From Rikenella microfusus (GTDB taxonomy: Bacteria > Bacteroidota > Bacteroidia > Bacteroidales > Tenuifilaceae): a DNA stretch of 55,691 bases. Below the pieces are notes generated by a model. That model worked only from the letters and a program-made list of their open reading frames with translations. It made no database searches and was not told where the DNA came from. Both the position numbers and the translations under genes were made by a program. The stretch spans positions 1 through 55,691 of the forward strand of contig DYKO01000009.1 in the NCBI GenBank assembly GCA_020722565.1, in the 5' to 3' direction. Shown here piece after piece: positions 17,023 through 27,509 of this stretch; within the stretch, counting starts at the first letter, position 1; every line of letters starts with the position of its first letter.

Positions 17023-18552
17023 CTATTCCCATTCGATGGTGGCTGGGGGTTTTGAACTGATATCGTAAACCACCCTATTTATTCCCTTAACACGGTTTAT
17101 AATTTCATTCGATATTCGGGCAAGGAAATCGTATGGGAAATGGTACCAATCGGCTGTCATGCCATCGGTAGATGTTACAGCTCTAAGGGCAACTACGTAC
17201 TCATATGTGCGTTCATCGCCCATAACGCCAACCGATTGAACTGGCAGCAAAATAGCACCCGCTTGCCAGATTTTATCGTACAGCCCAGCCTCGCGTAATC
17301 CCTGGATATAAATGTGATCGGCTTCCTGTAAAAGGGCAACCCGGTCAGGTGAAACCTCTCCCAAAACCCTGATACCCAGACCAGGACCAGGGAAAGGATG
17401 ACGGTTGAGAATGGACAAGGGTAAACCCAACTCACGCCCCACGCGTCGTACTTCATCCTTGAATAAGAGCCGAAGTGGCTCTACCACCTTAAAGTTCATT
17501 TTTTCGGGCAATCCGCCCACATTGTGATGCGATTTAATGGTAGCTGAAGGTCCATTAACCGAAACCGATTCAATAACATCGGGATAAATGGTTCCCTGTC
17601 CCAACCATTTAACATCGGAAATTTTATGAGCTTCCTCGTCAAAAACTTCAATGAATAACCGACCGATAATTTTGCGCTTCTGCTCAGGATCGGTTATCCC
17701 CTTTAGCTGTTGATAAAACCTCTGGCTGGCGTCAACTCCAACAACATTTAAACCTAAGCTTTGAAACGATTCCAACACTTGAGAGAACTCATTCTTGCGT
17801 AAAAGTCCATTATCAACAAAAATGCATGAAAGATTTTTACCAATAGCCCTGTGTAAAAGCATTGCTGCTACCGAAGAGTCAACTCCACCCGATAACCCTA
17901 ACACAACACGGTCGTTACCCAGCATGGACCTTAAAGTCAATACAGTATCATCAACAAACGATGCGGGAGTCCAACTTTGATCACATCCACATATATCAAC
18001 TACAAAATTTTTTAGAATTTTTGATCCCTCAACGCTATGGTAAACCTCGGGGTGAAACTGAATTCCATAGGTTTGTTCACCCAAGATCTGAAAAGCACCA
18101 ACCTTTACATCAACGGTGCTAGCAGTAATTTTGAAATTATCTGGTACTCGAGCGATAGTATCGCCATGCGACATCCAAACCTGCGATTTTTGAGCTATTT
18201 CCTTAAAAAGAGGACAGCTATAATCAACCACTTCAAGCGTAGCTCTTCCATACTCACGAATGGCAGAGGGTAAAACCTCACCACCAAGTGTTTGCGATAG
18301 CAACTGGGCTCCATAGCATATGCCCAATATAGGGAATTTTCCCTTTATTTCATACAGGTTGAGCATGGGAGCATTGTAGTCCCTTACGGAGTAAGGACTA
18401 CCCGAAAGGATAACCCCTTTTACCGTACTATCAAGTTTTGGTATTCGATTAAATGGATGAATTTCGCAGTAAACATTCAATTCCCTTATTCTACGAGCGA
18501 TAAGCTGAGTGTACTGGGAACCAAAATCGAGAATTATAACTTTTTGGTGCAT
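17023..18552 (-). CDS. guaA: GMP synthase (glutamine-hydrolysing)
   Basis: A 509-residue enzyme converting XMP, glutamine and ATP to GMP in purine synthesis. The class I amidotransferase domain has Cys79 (GICYGAQLL), His167 and Glu169 (IQFHPEVYH). The ATP pyrophosphatase P-loop is SGGVDSS at 221-227. The C-terminal dimerisation domain ends in the family-typical KPPATIEWE. Length and order match bacterial GuaA fully, with all catalytic residues present. It starts 98 bp after rnz and 24 bp before the S41 protease gene. Confidence 0.95.
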   Translation of the reverse strand: MHQKVIILDFGSQYTQLIARRIRELNVYCEIHPFNRIPKLDSTVKGVILSGSPYSVRDYNAPMLNLYEIKGKFPILGICYGAQLLSQTLGGEVLPSAIREYGRATLEVVDYSCPLFKEIAQKSQVWMSHGDTIARVPDNFKITASTVDVKVGAFQILGEQTYGIQFHPEVYHSVEGSKILKNFVVDICGCDQSWTPASFVDDTVLTLRSMLGNDRVVLGLSGGVDSSVAAMLLHRAIGKNLSCIFVDNGLLRKNEFSQVLESFQSLGLNVVGVDASQRFYQQLKGITDPEQKRKIIGRLFIEVFDEEAHKISDVKWLGQGTIYPDVIESVSVNGPSATIKSHHNVGGLPEKMNFKVVEPLRLLFKDEVRRVGRELGLPLSILNRHPFPGPGLGIRVLGEVSPDRVALLQEADHIYIQGLREAGLYDKIWQAGAILLPVQSVGVMGDERTYEYVVALRAVTSTDGMTADWYHFPYDFLARISNEIINRVKGINRVVYDISSKPPATIEWE

Positions 18553-18650
18553 GCAACTAATAATACTTTGATTTGCAAAGGTAGCAAAATAGTGTTAAAT
18601 GCATGTGTAAATGCATCAGGCTTTTAATATTTAGTACAAAATAACTTAGA

Positions 18651-19583
18651 TTACTGACAGAATAACTTTTTTCCCACCTCAAATGTTTGTCCATCTTCAA
18701 CCAGATAGGTTTCAGGGAAAACCGCCTTTGCTTCGGTCAGAAAGTTATTTTCATTCCTATAACGCGATGAGAAATGGCCAATTAGTAACTTCCCGACACC
18801 AGCACTTGTAGCCACTGTAGCTGCCTGCAAGGCTGTAGAGTGTCCTGTTTTTCGGGCTAATTCCAATTCAGAATGAAGAAAAGTTGACTCATGGTAGAGT
18901 AAATCAACTCCCTTTACTAAGCCAACAAGGCGCTCACTGTAAAGGGTATCGGAACAGTAAGCATAGGAACGAGGCACATTGGCCACAAAGGTCAGCTCTC
19001 TGTTGGGAATTACTTTACCATCGGTAGTTATAAAATCTTCGCCATTCTTAATCCTCTCGATGTCGGCAAGCGAAAGATTGTACATTTCAATGGCCTCTTT
19101 ACGGATATTGGGCAGCTGAGGAGTTTCAGAAAAAAGATACCCTACAGCTGGCACCCTATGGCGAAGCGGTAGGGTTGTGACCCTAATGTGTTTATCGGAA
19201 TGCACCTGCTCAACCCTATTGGGGTCAAGAGCGTGATAAACAATCCTAAAGTTCAACTTATCGGTAAAAAAATCGATATTGCGAAATAAAAGTTCTTCAA
19301 ACTCAGCTAAGCCGAAAATATGCAAATCTGTTTTGCGCCCCAATAGGTTAAAGGTGGAAATCAGTCCAAAAATGCCCAGCACATGATCGCCATGGTTATG
19401 TGTTATGAAAATGTGATTAATGCGATTCATGGGCACATTAAAACGTCGAAGTTGAATCTGTGTACCCTCACCACAGTCGATTAAAAAAATCCGCTCATGC
19501 ACATTAAGCGCATGAGCGGATGGAAAACGTTTAGATGTAGGCAAAGCAGAACTGCTACCGAGTATGGTAACTGAAAACCTCAC
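18651..19583 (-). CDS. rnz: Ribonuclease Z
   Basis: A 310-residue metallo-beta-lactamase-fold endonuclease that matures tRNA 3' ends. The zinc motif THNHGDH carries His62, His64, Asp66 and His67. SDTLYSERL and the C-terminal LIGHFSSRY supply the other usual ligands. The length is typical of the bacterial short form. The start is GTG at 19583-19581, sharing one base with the TAG stop of the STAS gene, so translation is probably coupled. Confidence 0.93.
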   Translation of the reverse strand: MRFSVTILGSSSALPTSKRFPSAHALNVHERIFLIDCGEGTQIQLRRFNVPMNRINHIFITHNHGDHVLGIFGLISTFNLLGRKTDLHIFGLAEFEELLFRNIDFFTDKLNFRIVYHALDPNRVEQVHSDKHIRVTTLPLRHRVPAVGYLFSETPQLPNIRKEAIEMYNLSLADIERIKNGEDFITTDGKVIPNRELTFVANVPRSYAYCSDTLYSERLVGLVKGVDLLYHESTFLHSELELARKTGHSTALQAATVATSAGVGKLLIGHFSSRYRNENNFLTEAKAVFPETYLVEDGQTFEVGKKLFCQ

Positions 19584-19942
19584 TACTTGCTATTGGTTTC
19601 TGCTTTTTCAATAATCTGTGCAGCCTCTTCCTTAGAATAAGCAATATTAAGCACTGTATCAAGTTGCGAGATAGTAATTAACCGTTCAACGGCATCGGTA
19701 AGGCCGGTAAGCACAAATGTTCCACCGGCATTCTTACAAAGCCTGTTGGCAACAAGTATAGCACTTAACCCTGAAGAATCACAATACCTGCAGCTGCTGA
19801 GGTCGAGTACAATATTACGTTCACCATTACCTGAGATTAAAACCAGTTCCGATTTTAAACTCGGTGCAATATTGGTATCAAGTTTTTCTTCTAACACATC
19901 AATTTCGGTGAACTTCTCGAACTTCTGAATTTTAAATTCCAT
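19583..19942 (-). CDS. STAS domain protein (anti-sigma factor antagonist-like)
   Basis: A 119-residue cytosolic STAS domain protein. The hallmark is LDLSSCRYCDSSGLSAIL, where Ser56/Ser57 in the DSSGL motif align with the serine phosphorylated in SpoIIAA-type antagonists. Such proteins bind anti-sigma kinases or other partners depending on phosphorylation. No anti-sigma kinase or sigma factor gene is nearby; the only GHKL kinase in the window is the SiaB-like one at 11900-12469. The gene lies 40 bp after rpsA and overlaps rnz by one base. Confidence 0.85.
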   Translation of the reverse strand: MEFKIQKFEKFTEIDVLEEKLDTNIAPSLKSELVLISGNGERNIVLDLSSCRYCDSSGLSAILVANRLCKNAGGTFVLTGLTDAVERLITISQLDTVLNIAYSKEEAAQIIEKAETNSK

Positions 19943-19982
19943 TGCTTACAGGATTAAATGGTTAACATATAAAGCAACTTGA

Positions 19983-21824
19983 CTATTCTTCGCTCTGGGC
20001 ATCAGGTTTTTTCTTGCTTGCCTCGAGTTCCGATTTCAAAGCTTGCAGCTCAGAAATATCCCCTAAGGTAGTCTTTTCTATGTTAGAATTCAACTTTTTA
20101 ACAGCTTTTTGTGTGGAAGATCCCTTAGATTTTTTCTCAGCCTTTTCTTCTGATTTTTTCTCTTCCTCAAAAGTACGGCTATGCGAAACAATTATGCGTT
20201 TAGCTGCTTTATTGAATTCCAATACCTTAAAGGGAAGCTTTTCATCGACCTTTGCAGTTGAGCCATCCTCCTTTATAAGGTGCTTGGGGGTGGCAAAACC
20301 TTCAACACCGTAAGGAAGAGCAATTACTGCACCCTTGTCGAACACTTCGAGAATGGTTCCTTCGTGAACGGAATCGAGGGTGAATATGGTTTCGAATACA
20401 TCCCAAGGATTTTCTTCGAGCTGCTTATGACCAAGGCTTAAACGACGGTTTTCCTTGTCGATTTCAAGAACAACTACCTCAATTTCGTCACCAATATTGG
20501 TAAATTCTGCGGGATGCTTAATTTTCTTTGTCCAGCTGAGATCAGAAATATGTATAAGACCATCAACACCTTCCTCTATTTCAACGAAAATACCAAAGGT
20601 AGTGAAGTTACGAACCTTAGCTTTGTGCTTTGAACCTACGGGATACCTTTCATCGATATTGGCCCAAGGATCGGGTTTAAGCTGCTTGATACCAAGCGAC
20701 ATTTTGCGTTCCTCGCGATCGAGAGTTAGAATTATAGCTTCCACCTCGTCACCAACTTTTAAAAATTCCTGAGCGCTGCGAAGGTGCTGGCTCCACGACA
20801 TTTCAGAAACGTGAATAAGCCCCTCAACTCCGGTAGCAATCTCAATAAAGGCTCCGTAATCGGCAATCACAACCACCTTACCCTTAACCTTATCGCCTAC
20901 CTTTAGGTTGGGATCGAGCGAATCCCATGGATGTGGAGTAAGCTGCTTCAATCCAAGTGCAATACGCTTCTTGGCGTCATCAAAATCAAGGATAACCACA
21001 TTGATTTTTTGATCGAGCTGAACCACTTCCTCAGGGTGGTTAACACGGCCCCACGACAGGTCAGTAATGTGAATTAATCCATCTACACCGCCCAAATCGA
21101 TAAATACACCGTAGCTGGTAATATTTTTAACGGTTCCTTCGAGAACCTGACCTTTTTCGAGTTTGGCAATAATTTCTTTCTTTTGCTGTTCGAGTTCTTC
21201 TTCAATAAGAGCTTTGTGCGATACCACAACGTTCTTGTACTCATGGTTAATTTTAACCACCTTGAACTCCATAACCTTGCCAACGAATACGTCGTAATCG
21301 CGAATGGGCTTAACATCAATTTGCGATCCGGGGAGGAATGCTTCAATACCAAATACATCTACAATCATACCCCCCTTTGTACGGCACTTGATGTAACCCT
21401 TAATAATTTCATCCTTATTGAAGGCCTCGTTAACACGTTCCCACGAACGAAGAGCGCGAGCCTTCTTGTGTGAGAGCACAAGTTGCCCCTTCTTATCCTC
21501 GGAACTTTCGACGTAAACCTCAACCTTATCGCCAACCTTCAAATCGGGGTTATAACGAAATTCATTGATGCTTACAACGCCTTCAGATTTGTAGCCAATG
21601 TTGATAAAAACCTCACGCTTGGTAATGGCTACTACAGTTCCCTCAACCACTTCGTTCTCAGCAACGGTGGAAAGCGTTTGATCGTAAAGGTTTTCTAATT
21701 CTTTACGCTGACTGGCATTATACATATCCTCTTCAGCATAAGAATTCCAATCAAAGTCGGGAATCCCGGCTTTGGAATCTTTTAACTCTGCGGCCTCTTT
21801 GGCCATTTCTTCACTCATAGTCAT
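19983..21824 (-). CDS. rpsA: 30S ribosomal protein S1
   Basis: A 613-residue protein with six S1 RNA-binding repeats, beginning near EGTVVAITKREVFI, GYIKCRTKGGMIVD, EGTVKNITSYGVFI, GKVVVIADYGAFIEI, AKVRNFTTFGIFVEI and EGTILEVFDKGAVIA. The middle repeats end with GLIHITDLSW-type strands. N- and C-terminal tails are charged (KSEEKAEKKSKGSS). S1 helps mRNA bind the 30S subunit. The start could be the ATG at 21824 or 21818. It heads the minus-strand block running toward the THUMP methyltransferase. Confidence 0.93.
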   Translation of the reverse strand: MTMSEEMAKEAAELKDSKAGIPDFDWNSYAEEDMYNASQRKELENLYDQTLSTVAENEVVEGTVVAITKREVFINIGYKSEGVVSINEFRYNPDLKVGDKVEVYVESSEDKKGQLVLSHKKARALRSWERVNEAFNKDEIIKGYIKCRTKGGMIVDVFGIEAFLPGSQIDVKPIRDYDVFVGKVMEFKVVKINHEYKNVVVSHKALIEEELEQQKKEIIAKLEKGQVLEGTVKNITSYGVFIDLGGVDGLIHITDLSWGRVNHPEEVVQLDQKINVVILDFDDAKKRIALGLKQLTPHPWDSLDPNLKVGDKVKGKVVVIADYGAFIEIATGVEGLIHVSEMSWSQHLRSAQEFLKVGDEVEAIILTLDREERKMSLGIKQLKPDPWANIDERYPVGSKHKAKVRNFTTFGIFVEIEEGVDGLIHISDLSWTKKIKHPAEFTNIGDEIEVVVLEIDKENRRLSLGHKQLEENPWDVFETIFTLDSVHEGTILEVFDKGAVIALPYGVEGFATPKHLIKEDGSTAKVDEKLPFKVLEFNKAAKRIIVSHSRTFEEEKKSEEKAEKKSKGSSTQKAVKKLNSNIEKTTLGDISELQALKSELEASKKKPDAQSEE

Positions 21825-21878
21825 TAACTTTCTAATTGTTAATTAGTTAGACATTATTTGTAGATATAAATCAATTTG

Positions 21879-21886
21879 CAAAAATA
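21879..21886 (-). promoter_or_regulatory. Probable -7 element for rpsA
   Basis: Minus-strand TATTTTTG (plus CAAAAATA) matches TAnnTTTG and lies about 55 bp before the rpsA start. No TTTG at the usual 19-21 bp spacing is seen, so this is a half-site call. Confidence 0.4.
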
Positions 21887-21981
21887 CACAACTTTCTCAA
21901 ATTTAATAAAAAATATTTACTAAATAATTAGAACAGTTAAGTTTATTTGTTAAGCCATGCTAGTAATTTTACGAAAATACT

Positions 21982-21989
21982 TATCTTTG
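21982..21989 (+). promoter_or_regulatory. Probable -7 element for nucleotide-sugar operon
   Basis: TATCTTTG is a full match to TAnnTTTG, 20 bp before the ATG at 22010. The upstream TTTG at 21946-21949 is too far (32 bp) to be a normal partner. Confidence 0.4.
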
Positions 21990-22009
21990 GAATAGGATAA
22001 AGTATTGCC

Positions 22010-22966
22010 ATGCGTAAACGTATTTTGGTTACTGGAGGTGCAGGATTTATTGGCTCTCACCTATGTGAACGTCTTCTTGAACTCGGCCATGAGGTAATTT
22101 GCCTTGATAACTACTTTACTGGTAATAAGCAAAACATAGTGCATTTAATGGCGAATCCATACTTTGAGGTGGTTCGACACGATGTAATTGTTCCCTATTA
22201 TGCAGAGGTAGATGAAATTTACAACTTAGCCTGTCCGGCATCACCCATTTATTACCAGAGAAATCCAATTAAAACGATAAAGACCTCAGTTATGGGAGCC
22301 ATAAATATGCTGGGATTGGCCAAAAGGGTAAAAGCTAAAATTTTACAGGCTTCCACCAGTGAGGTTTATGGCGATCCGGAAATCCATCCGCAACCCGAAG
22401 CCTACTGGGGAAATGTTAACCCCATAGGTCCACGTGCCTGTTACGATGAGGGTAAGCGCTGCGCTGAGACTCTCTTTGTTAACTACCATTACCAAAACGG
22501 TGTAAAAATAAAGATTGCACGAATATTCAACACCTATGGGCCACGCATGAGCCTAAACGATGGCCGGGTAATATCGAACTTTATTACTCAGGCACTTAAT
22601 GGTCAAAATATCACAATATACGGCGATGGGAGCCAGTCGCGCAGCTTTATGTATATCGATGATCTTGTAGAGGCCTTAATCCTGCTTATGGAAACTGATG
22701 ACGGTGTTAACGGACCGGTTAATATTGGAAATCCTACCGAGTACAAAATAGCTGACCTGGCAAAATTAATTACTAAACTAACCAACAGCAAATCAGCCCT
22801 TACCTTTTTACCACTTCCGCAAGACGATCCCAAGCAGCGCAAACCCGATCTTAGCATAGCAGGAAAAATAATCCCCAACTGGCACCCCAAAATTGAATTT
22901 GAACAAGGGCTAACCCTAACAATTGATTACTTTTTGAAGCTGCAAAACCAAGATAAACGCAATTAA
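22010..22966 (+). CDS. UDP-glucuronate decarboxylase (UDP-xylose synthase)-like NAD epimerase
   Basis: A 318-residue short-chain dehydrogenase of the extended class. The NAD site is GGAGFIG at 9-15, followed by [15 protein letters not shown]. The catalytic segment [16 protein letters not shown] with CYDEGKR (YxxxK) is characteristic of UDP-glucuronate decarboxylase, which turns UDP-glucuronate into UDP-xylose. The dTDP-glucose dehydratase RfbB would carry TDEVYG and a different Tyr region, so I do not call this rfbB although rfbA, rfbC and rfbD follow. The gap to rfbA is 21 bp. Confidence 0.88.
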   Translation: MRKRILVTGGAGFIGSHLCERLLELGHEVICLDNYFTGNKQNIVHLMANPYFEVVRHDVIVPYYAEVDEIYNLACPASPIYYQRNPIKTIKTSVMGAINMLGLAKRVKAKILQASTSEVYGDPEIHPQPEAYWGNVNPIGPRACYDEGKRCAETLFVNYHYQNGVKIKIARIFNTYGPRMSLNDGRVISNFITQALNGQNITIYGDGSQSRSFMYIDDLVEALILLMETDDGVNGPVNIGNPTEYKIADLAKLITKLTNSKSALTFLPLPQDDPKQRKPDLSIAGKIIPNWHPKIEFEQGLTLTIDYFLKLQNQDKRN

Positions 22967-22987
22967 TAAATCAAATTATTCAACAAT

Positions 22988-23863
22988 ATGAAAGGAATTA
23001 TTTTGGCCGGGGGAGCCGGCACACGATTGTACCCCATAACTAAAAGTATATCGAAGCAAATAATCCCGATATATGATAAGCCCATGATATACTACCCCCT
23101 TTCGGTTATCCTACTGGCGCAAATACGAGATGTATTGATTATTTCCACACCTAAGGATATTCACTTATACCAAGATCTTTTAGGCGATGGTTCGCATTTG
23201 GGCATTAGAATTGAATACGCCATCCAACCCTCCCCCGATGGGTTGGCTCAAGCCTTCATTATTGGTGAAAAGTTTATAGGTAACGATAGTGCTTGCTTAG
23301 TCCTTGGCGATAATATTTTTTACGGTGGCAACCTTAGTGAAATGGTACAGGAAAGCGCCAGATTAACCGATGGTGCCATAGTCTTTGGCTACTACGTTAA
23401 AGATCCCCAACGATACGGAGTGGCTGAGTTCGATGAAACCGGTAAGGTAATCAGTATTGAGGAGAAACCCCAACAGCCCAAATCGAACTATGCCGTTACC
23501 GGATTGTACTTTTACAGTAACGATGTGGTTGAAAAGGCAAAATCGCTAAAGCCATCGAAGCGTGGCGAGTTGGAAATTACCGATTTAAACCGTCTATACC
23601 TTAATGAGGGTAGGCTTAACCTTAAAATAATGGGCAGAGGATTGGCCTGGCTCGATACCGGAACACACGAAAGCCTGCTTCAGGCTTCAAACTTTATTCA
23701 AACCATTGAGGACCGTCAGGGACTAAAGGTCGCCTGCCTGGAGGAAATTGCCTACCGTAATGGGTTCATTACCAAAGAGCAATTGTTAAAACTTGCTGAT
23801 GGCCTTGCCAACAACCAGTATGGACAATATCTTTACCGCATTGCCAACGAAAAAAATTTCTAA
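22988..23863 (+). CDS. rfbA: Glucose-1-phosphate thymidylyltransferase
   Basis: A 291-residue nucleotidyltransferase joining dTTP and glucose-1-phosphate to dTDP-glucose, the first step to dTDP-rhamnose. Signature [15 protein letters not shown] at residues 6-20, then [25 protein letters not shown] and [19 protein letters not shown]. Length and motifs match RmlA completely. The rfbC start is 4 bp after the stop. Confidence 0.95.
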   Translation: MKGIILAGGAGTRLYPITKSISKQIIPIYDKPMIYYPLSVILLAQIRDVLIISTPKDIHLYQDLLGDGSHLGIRIEYAIQPSPDGLAQAFIIGEKFIGNDSACLVLGDNIFYGGNLSEMVQESARLTDGAIVFGYYVKDPQRYGVAEFDETGKVISIEEKPQQPKSNYAVTGLYFYSNDVVEKAKSLKPSKRGELEITDLNRLYLNEGRLNLKIMGRGLAWLDTGTHESLLQASNFIQTIEDRQGLKVACLEEIAYRNGFITKEQLLKLADGLANNQYGQYLYRIANEKNF

Positions 23864-23866
23864 AGC

Positions 23867-24433
23867 ATGATCATTGAGCAAACACCAATACCTGGGCTGC
23901 TTATCTTAAAACCAAAGGTTTATAACGACAACCGGGGATACTTCATGGAATCCTATAATTACAAGGTTCTTGAAGAACAAGGTATTATTATTAAATTTTT
24001 GCAGGATAACGAGTCGTATTCAGTAAAAGGAGTAATAAGAGGGCTTCACTTCCAGCTTTCACCCTATGCTCAAACCAAATTGGTGAGGGTTATAAAAGGA
24101 ACTATTATTGATGTTGCTGTTGATATCAGGCAAAATTCCCCTACCTATGGCAAGTACTTAGGCATTGAGCTATCGGATGAAAACAAATATCAACTTTTAA
24201 TACCAAATGGGTTCGCCCATGGTTTCTCAGTTTTAAGCGACATTGCTATTGTTAACTATAAGTGCGACCAGTACTACCGCCCCGAAGCCGACAGGGGTAT
24301 CAGGTATAACGATCCAGCACTAGCTATTGATTGGAAAATAGATCCCAATAAAGCTATTGTTTCGGCAAAAGACAACATTTTGCCACTTTTAAACGAGGCT
24401 GAAAATAATTTCGTATTTGGAACAACCTATTAA
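23867..24433 (+). CDS. rfbC: dTDP-4-dehydrorhamnose 3,5-epimerase
   Basis: A 188-residue cupin-fold epimerase, third step to dTDP-rhamnose. NRGYFMESYN is the typical N-terminal motif; catalytic His61 is in IRGLHFQ, followed by YAQTKLVRVIKGTIIDVAVD. IPNGFAHGFSVLSD and YKCDQYYRPEADRGIRYND complete the family pattern. It lies 4 bp after rfbA and 3 bp before rfbD. Confidence 0.95.
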   Translation: MIIEQTPIPGLLILKPKVYNDNRGYFMESYNYKVLEEQGIIIKFLQDNESYSVKGVIRGLHFQLSPYAQTKLVRVIKGTIIDVAVDIRQNSPTYGKYLGIELSDENKYQLLIPNGFAHGFSVLSDIAIVNYKCDQYYRPEADRGIRYNDPALAIDWKIDPNKAIVSAKDNILPLLNEAENNFVFGTTY

Positions 24434-24435
24434 TA

Positions 24436-25293
24436 ATGAAAGTACTCATAACAGGTGCAAACGGACAACTTGGTAGTGCAATTATCAACGAGGTTATAAA
24501 TTTTACTGGTTTTGAGTTAATTAAGACCGATTTCAACGATTTGGACATAACCAACTCTCTATTGGTAGCAAACGCACTGCAAAATCTTAAACCCGATTTT
24601 GTTGTCAACTGTGCAGCCTACACCACAGTTGATAAGGCTGAGGAAGAGGCTGACAAGGCATTATTAATTAATGCCGAAGCCGTTGACATTCTTGCCAAAC
24701 AATGCAGGAATTTGGGAATTGGGTTAATTCACATTTCAACCGATTATGTATTTGATGGAACCGGCAACACCCCCTATACCGAAAGCGACAAAGTGAACCC
24801 ATTATCCGTTTACGGTAAATCAAAGCTAAAAGGCGAAGAACTTGCCCTTTCCGCTGGTAACACAATGATTATCAGAACATCATGGCTCTACTCTGCCTAT
24901 GGCAGTAATTTCATGAAAACCATCATTAAGCATGCTAAAACTAAACCTGAGCTAAGAGTGGTTTTCGACCAAACCGGAACGCCTACGCTGGCCAACGATC
25001 TGGCTATAACCATACTCACCATTCTATCTAGTCCTAAAAAATATTTTAAGCCAGAGGTCTTTCACTTCTCAAACCATGGGGTATGCAGCTGGTACGATTT
25101 TGCCTACGAAATTGTCAATCTTTCAGGGCTAACCACACGAGTAACCCCAATCACCACGGCCGAATATCCAACCAGGGCCATACGTCCACAGTACAGTGTA
25201 CTTAGTAAGCAAAAAATTTGTAACTTGCTTAATATAGATATTCCATACTGGCGCAATAGTCTTGCTCAATGCATTAAAAACATTAAGGACTAA
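24436..25293 (+). CDS. rfbD: dTDP-4-dehydrorhamnose reductase
   Basis: A 285-residue reductase, last step to dTDP-L-rhamnose. NAD(P) site ITGANGQLGSA at the N-terminus, NCAAYTTVDKAEEEAD, STDYVFDGTG, and the catalytic Tyr/Lys in YGKSK. IRTSWLYSAYGSNFMKT is also typical. The gene order A-C-D is compact and there is no rfbB in the window. Confidence 0.95.
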   Translation: MKVLITGANGQLGSAIINEVINFTGFELIKTDFNDLDITNSLLVANALQNLKPDFVVNCAAYTTVDKAEEEADKALLINAEAVDILAKQCRNLGIGLIHISTDYVFDGTGNTPYTESDKVNPLSVYGKSKLKGEELALSAGNTMIIRTSWLYSAYGSNFMKTIIKHAKTKPELRVVFDQTGTPTLANDLAITILTILSSPKKYFKPEVFHFSNHGVCSWYDFAYEIVNLSGLTTRVTPITTAEYPTRAIRPQYSVLSKQKICNLLNIDIPYWRNSLAQCIKNIKD

Positions 25294-25318
25294 GTTGACA
25301 CTTTTAAAAAACAAGATT

Positions 25319-27052
25319 ATGGATAATACGGAAGTACTGGAACGGGCCCAAAAATGGCAACATCCACCCTTCGATGAGGAGACCCGAAAATTGGTAACCC
25401 AACTTATTGAGAACGACCCTAAGGAACTCATCGAATCGTTTTGTTGCGATTTGGAATTTGGCACCGGTGGGTTGCGTGGAATTATGGGTGTTGGCACCAA
25501 CCGCATGAATACCTATACCGTAGGTATGGCTACACAAGGATTATGTAATTACCTCAAGAAAAATTTTCCCAATCTCCCCGAGATTCGTGCTGCAATTGCC
25601 TACGATTCCAGGAATAACAGTACCCGTTTTGCCGAAGTAGCAGCACAGGTTCTTAGTGCCAATGGAATTAAAGTGTACCTGTTTAATAAGCTTCGTCCCA
25701 CACCCGAACTCAGCTTTGCCATTCGAACGCTACACTGCCAGTGCGGTTTGGTTATCACTGCATCGCACAATCCCAAGGAATACAATGGTTACAAGGTGTA
25801 TTGGGAAGATGGCGGGCAAATTGTTCCCCCACACGATAAGGCCATAATCAATGAGGTAAAGGCAATTACCGATATCGGAATGGTAAATTTCAAAGGCAAT
25901 GAAAAGTTCATCACCTTAATAGGAAATGAAATCGATGAGATTTATCTCAATACGCTGGCCTCAATGTCGCTATCGCCAGAATTTATTAAAAAATTCTCCG
26001 ATATCCCCATTGTTTATACTCCTATACATGGAACCGGTGTTAACCTGGTACCCAATGCCCTTGCAAAATTTGGTTTTCGTAATGTTATCACAGTTGAGGA
26101 GCAATGCATTGCTGATGGAAACTTTCCTACCGTAACCTCGCCCAATCCTGAGGAGCGAAGTGCCATGAAAATGGCATTAGATAAAGCCAGGGCAACAAAT
26201 GCAGAGCTGGTTCTTGCCACTGACCCCGATTCCGATAGGGTTGGAGTTGGAATCCGCATTCCAAAAGGCGAGTATGTGCTGCTCAATGGTAATCAGGCTG
26301 CCTCAGTACTCATTTACTATATTCTTCGTAAATGGCATGAGCACAACCAAATCACCGGAAACGAGTTTGTGGTAAAAACCATTGTTACCACCGATTTGAT
26401 TGCGGCCATTGCCCATGGATTTGGAGTTGACTGCTATGAAGTGCTTACCGGATTCAAATACATTGCCGAAAAGATTCGAGAACTTGAAGGTGTTAAAACT
26501 TTTATTGCCGGTGGAGAAGAAAGCTATGGATATCTTTACGGAGATTTTGTCCGCGATAAGGATGCCGTTATCAGCTGTGCCATGTTTGCCGAAGTTGCAG
26601 CGTGGGCCAAAAGTCAGGACAGAACCATTTACGATATATTAAGAGAAATATACCAAACCTATGGTTTATATAAAGAGCATCTTGTTTCGCTCACTCGAAA
26701 GGGCATTGATGGACTTGCAGAAATTAAATCGATGATGGAAGCCTTCCGGAGTAATCCCCCAAAAACCATTGGCGGTTCAAAAGTGGGAGCTATACTCGAT
26801 TACCAAAATCAAACGGCTATCGATACTCATACGGGAAAAGAAAAACAGTTACATCTACCTAAATCTGATGTTCTACAATTCATAACCGCCGATGGAACTA
26901 AGGTATCAGTTCGCCCATCGGGGACTGAGCCCAAAATTAAATTTTACGTTGGCGTTCGCGATAGCTTGAATAAGGGTGAAGACATTGATACAGCCATTTT
27001 GCGGCTTGACCAAAAAATCGAAAGCATTATCAACGAATTAAATATCAAGTAA
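25319..27052 (+). CDS. Phosphohexomutase (phosphoglucomutase/phosphomannomutase family)
   Basis: A 577-residue enzyme moving phosphate between C1 and C6 of hexoses, presumably providing glucose-1-phosphate or mannose-1-phosphate for the preceding sugar genes. Phosphoserine Ser149 lies in [15 protein letters not shown], the Mg-binding loop is [10 protein letters not shown], the sugar-binding GGEESYGY and the phosphate-binding [35 protein letters not shown] is typical of the long PGM2-like subgroup. The start is the ATG at 25319 ([11 protein letters not shown]); the frame is open further upstream but would overlap rfbD. The gap to rfbD is 25 bp. Confidence 0.92.
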   Translation: MDNTEVLERAQKWQHPPFDEETRKLVTQLIENDPKELIESFCCDLEFGTGGLRGIMGVGTNRMNTYTVGMATQGLCNYLKKNFPNLPEIRAAIAYDSRNNSTRFAEVAAQVLSANGIKVYLFNKLRPTPELSFAIRTLHCQCGLVITASHNPKEYNGYKVYWEDGGQIVPPHDKAIINEVKAITDIGMVNFKGNEKFITLIGNEIDEIYLNTLASMSLSPEFIKKFSDIPIVYTPIHGTGVNLVPNALAKFGFRNVITVEEQCIADGNFPTVTSPNPEERSAMKMALDKARATNAELVLATDPDSDRVGVGIRIPKGEYVLLNGNQAASVLIYYILRKWHEHNQITGNEFVVKTIVTTDLIAAIAHGFGVDCYEVLTGFKYIAEKIRELEGVKTFIAGGEESYGYLYGDFVRDKDAVISCAMFAEVAAWAKSQDRTIYDILREIYQTYGLYKEHLVSLTRKGIDGLAEIKSMMEAFRSNPPKTIGGSKVGAILDYQNQTAIDTHTGKEKQLHLPKSDVLQFITADGTKVSVRPSGTEPKIKFYVGVRDSLNKGEDIDTAILRLDQKIESIINELNIK

Positions 27053-27056
27053 CCCT

Positions 27057-27473
27057 ATGAAGTCGTATCGCAAGGAGCTTTGGTTCGAAACCCGCAGCCG
27101 ACGTGAACTAATAAATATTACCAGAGATGTTGAGGCCTGTTTGACCGAAAGTGGAATAAAAGAAGGACTTTGCCTGGTAAATGCCATGCATATTACGGCC
27201 AGCGTTTTTATAAATGATGATGAGAGCGGGCTACATCAAGATTTTGAGGTATGGCTAGAGAAACTTGCACCAGAGAAGCCCTACTCACAGTACCGACATA
27301 ATGGTTACGAGGACAACGCCGATGCCCACCTTAAGCGAACCATCATGGGACGCGAGGTAGTTGTTGCAGTTACCGACAGTCGCCTCGACTTTGGTCCTTG
27401 GGAACAAATATTTTACGGGGAATTCGATGGAATGCGGCGCAAAAGGGTTTTGGTCAAGATAATTGGAGAGTAG
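27057..27473 (+). CDS. YjbQ family protein (UPF0047, secondary thiamine-phosphate synthase type)
   Basis: A 138-residue protein of the YjbQ/UPF0047 family. Motifs are [33 protein letters not shown] and [16 protein letters not shown], with His/Asp residues expected to line the trimer active site. E. coli YjbQ has weak thiamine phosphate synthase activity; the real role is unsettled. It starts 4 bp after the phosphohexomutase stop. A second, divergent copy is at 35768-36175. Confidence 0.85.
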   Translation: MKSYRKELWFETRSRRELINITRDVEACLTESGIKEGLCLVNAMHITASVFINDDESGLHQDFEVWLEKLAPEKPYSQYRHNGYEDNADAHLKRTIMGREVVVAVTDSRLDFGPWEQIFYGEFDGMRRKRVLVKIIGE

Positions 27474-27477
27474 AATA

Positions 27478-27506
27478 AACAGGGCTGTGGATTTAACAGC
27501 CCTGTT
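27478..27506. terminator. Bidirectional terminator between convergent genes
   Basis: Perfect 11-bp inverted repeat, AACAGGGCTGT at 27478-27488 and ACAGCCCTGTT at 27496-27506, 7-nt loop. On the minus strand the stem is followed by TTTATTCT, so it best serves the M24 peptidase gene ending at 27510, but it lies only 4 bp after the plus-strand stop as well. Confidence 0.7.
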
Positions 27507-27509
27507 ATG

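Noticed and set aside
22010-22966. Calling this gene rfbB (dTDP-glucose 4,6-dehydratase) from its operon
   Set aside because: The catalytic segment STSEVYG and CYDEGKR point to UDP-glucuronate decarboxylase, not to RfbB.
25262-25318. Upstream start for the phosphohexomutase
   Set aside because: It would overlap rfbD and add atypical residues; the ATG at 25319 fits the family.
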